Below are positions 4,896 through 6,232 of a DNA stretch of 6,232 nucleotides, piece after piece. The position numbers were made by a program, and so were the translations under genes. Under the pieces are notes generated by a model. It worked only from the letters and a program-made list of their open reading frames with translations, had not been told where the DNA came from and ran no database searches. The stretch lies in the NCBI GenBank assembly GCA_002482005.1, contig DLFD01000045.1, positions 1 to 6,232 on the forward strand, read 5' to 3'. The stretch comes from Lachnospiraceae bacterium UBA7729. Its GTDB lineage: Bacteria; Bacillota; Clostridia; Lachnospirales; Lachnospiraceae. Every line of letters begins with the position of its first letter. The stretch's first letter is position 1.

Positions 4896-6185
4896 ATGAT
4901 CAAGCGGGACTATTATGTTAATAAGATCATTAAGAAGCAATGGGATGGACGAGTTAAAATCATTACCGGCATCAGGAGATGCGGAAAAAGCACGATCCTT
5001 TTTGAACTGTTTAAACAGCATTTATTAACAACAGGTGTCAGCGAAGGAGACATTATCTCAATTGCATTAGATCAGAATCGTTATGCGGCGCTGCGGGATC
5101 CGGATGAGCTTGCTGAATATATTCGGAAAAGGACAGCGAATGCACACAGGCGATATTACCTTATGATCGATGAAGTACAATATGCAATATCATCCGAGGA
5201 ACTGCGCAGTACGGATGCTCCGGTCAGAATATATGGAGTGCTGAATGAATTTCTGGCGAATAAGAATGTGGACGTCTATGTCACCGGAAGCAATTCAAAG
5301 CTGCTGTCGAAAGATATTTCTACAGAATTCAGAGGGCGGGGAGACATCATACAGGTTTATCCGCTTTCCTTTAAAGAGTATGTCGAGGGAACCGGACTCG
5401 ATAAAAGAGATGCTTACGATGAGTACATGATGTTTGGAGGCATGCCATATCTTACAAGGCTGGATTCAGATGAAGAGAAGCTTCAGTATCTTACAGATTT
5501 ATTTGAAGAAATTTATTTTAAGGATATAGAAGAACGTTATCAGATCAATCTTCCGGGTATCCTTCGTGAAATAACAAGTGAGCTATGTTCCTCAGTTGGA
5601 TCGCTGACAAATGCCAGTAAAATATCAAGAACTATTAAAAGTACCAGAAATCTTTCTGTTGACTCGGAGACAATCAGCAGTTATCTCAGGTACCTTCAGG
5701 ATGCATTTCTTTTTTCCGAGGCAGTACGATACGATATAAAGGGGAAAAAGTATTTTGAGTATCCGGCTAAATATTACTGTACGGACGTCGGTCTTAGAAA
5801 TGCAAGGCTTGGACTCAGACAGATGGAAGAAACGCATATCATGGAAAACATGATTTATAATGAATTGATTATCAGAGGGTATTCTGTCGATGTTGGCGTT
5901 ATTGCCATCCGCCAGACGGACGCCGATAAAAAAGTGCACCAGAAAAACTGTGAAATTGACTTTATTGCAAGAAAAGGGAGCAAGCTATACTATCTCCAGT
6001 CTGCGCTTTATATGAATGATCCGGATAAGGAGAGGATGGAGATAAGACCATATAAGGCAATAGATGATTCCTTTAAGAAGATAGTAGTTTCCAGATCATA
6101 TGGAAAAAGCTGGACTGACGAAAAAGGAATCCTCAGGATCGGTCTCATCGATTTTCTGCTTGATGAAAGCAGTCTTGACCGTTGA
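4896..6185 (+). CDS. AAA-type ATP-binding protein with DUF4143 C-terminal domain
   Basis: The 429-residue soluble protein has the two-part layout of the AAA_14/DUF4143 family. The N-terminal ATPase shows Walker A GIRRCGKST (25-33), Walker B YYLMIDEVQ (87-95), a sensor-1-like YVTGSNS (128-134) and the conserved EFRGRGDIIQVYPLSFKEY (144-162) with candidate arginine-finger residues R146 and R148. A helical, winged-helix-like middle follows at about 205-300. The C-terminal part looks like a PD-(D/E)XK nuclease fold: NELIIRG (322-328), EIDFI (353-357), then YLQSAL (366-371), where an active nuclease would have E-x-K, so catalysis is doubtful. The cellular role of the family is not established; it often occurs in many copies and in accessory DNA. 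AAGGAG at 4883-4888, seven bases upstream, sets the start. The gene is distinctly AT-rich (for example 5461-5520 has 16 G/C of 60, against 33 of 60 at 4141-4200 in metY), which suggests horizontal origin. It has its own promoter. Confidence 0.92.
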   Translation: MIKRDYYVNKIIKKQWDGRVKIITGIRRCGKSTILFELFKQHLLTTGVSEGDIISIALDQNRYAALRDPDELAEYIRKRTANAHRRYYLMIDEVQYAISSEELRSTDAPVRIYGVLNEFLANKNVDVYVTGSNSKLLSKDISTEFRGRGDIIQVYPLSFKEYVEGTGLDKRDAYDEYMMFGGMPYLTRLDSDEEKLQYLTDLFEEIYFKDIEERYQINLPGILREITSELCSSVGSLTNASKISRTIKSTRNLSVDSETISSYLRYLQDAFLFSEAVRYDIKGKKYFEYPAKYYCTDVGLRNARLGLRQMEETHIMENMIYNELIIRGYSVDVGVIAIRQTDADKKVHQKNCEIDFIARKGSKLYYLQSALYMNDPDKERMEIRPYKAIDDSFKKIVVSRSYGKSWTDEKGILRIGLIDFLLDESSLDR

Positions 6186-6203
6186 TATTTCTGGTTCGGC
6201 AGT

Positions 6204-6231
6204 TTGATATTACATACAGATGTTCTATAAT
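6204..6231 (+). promoter_or_regulatory. Promoter-like sequence at the right edge for a gene beyond the window
   Basis: TTGATA (6204-6209) and a perfect TATAAT (6226-6231) are separated by 16 bases, just after the ATPase stop codon at 6185. Nothing resembling a terminator lies between the stop and this promoter. The gene it would serve is not in the window, so the assignment cannot be confirmed. Confidence 0.45.
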
Positions 6232-6232
6232 G

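Overview
The window holds four intact genes, a gene end at the left edge, and several intergenic elements. Strong GGAGG-type ribosome binding sites, sigma-A-like promoters and the gene families present suggest a bacterium of the Bacillota, probably a Clostridia or Erysipelotrichia relative from a gut-like habitat. This is inferred from style and is not a firm taxonomic call. The first three genes are moderately GC-rich and favour GTC, ATC and CTG codons. The last gene is clearly more AT-rich.

Layout. Positions 1-114 are the open end of an unidentified gene on the + strand. An extended -10 promoter (112-120) then drives a sodium:alanine/glycine symporter of the AgcS/AlsT family (156-1553). A 146-base gap follows between convergent genes and contains two sets of short GC-rich tandem repeats. 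Next, on the - strand, is a 12-segment major facilitator transporter (1700-2926). Across a 251-base divergent promoter region lies metY (3178-4485), an O-acetylhomoserine sulfhydrylase-type PLP enzyme. Downstream is a 410-base stretch with a protein-like but start-less remnant (about 4486-4659), a stem-loop terminator (4661-4693), and a compact promoter bracketed by 18-base repeats. That promoter serves an AAA ATPase with a DUF4143 C-terminal domain (4896-6185). A promoter-like sequence at the right edge points to a further gene outside the window.

How the parts fit. AlsT, the MFS transporter and MetY are housekeeping-type amino-acid and solute functions, each apparently with its own transcription unit. 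MetY and the MFS gene are divergent and could share regulation, but nothing in the sequence fixes the MFS substrate. The ATPase looks like a self-contained accessory cargo gene with different base composition and its own repeat-flanked promoter.

The best candidates for something undescribed are the repeat-bracketed promoter of the ATPase gene and the in-frame remnant behind metY. No CRISPR array, tRNA, rRNA, transposase or recognisable riboswitch was seen.
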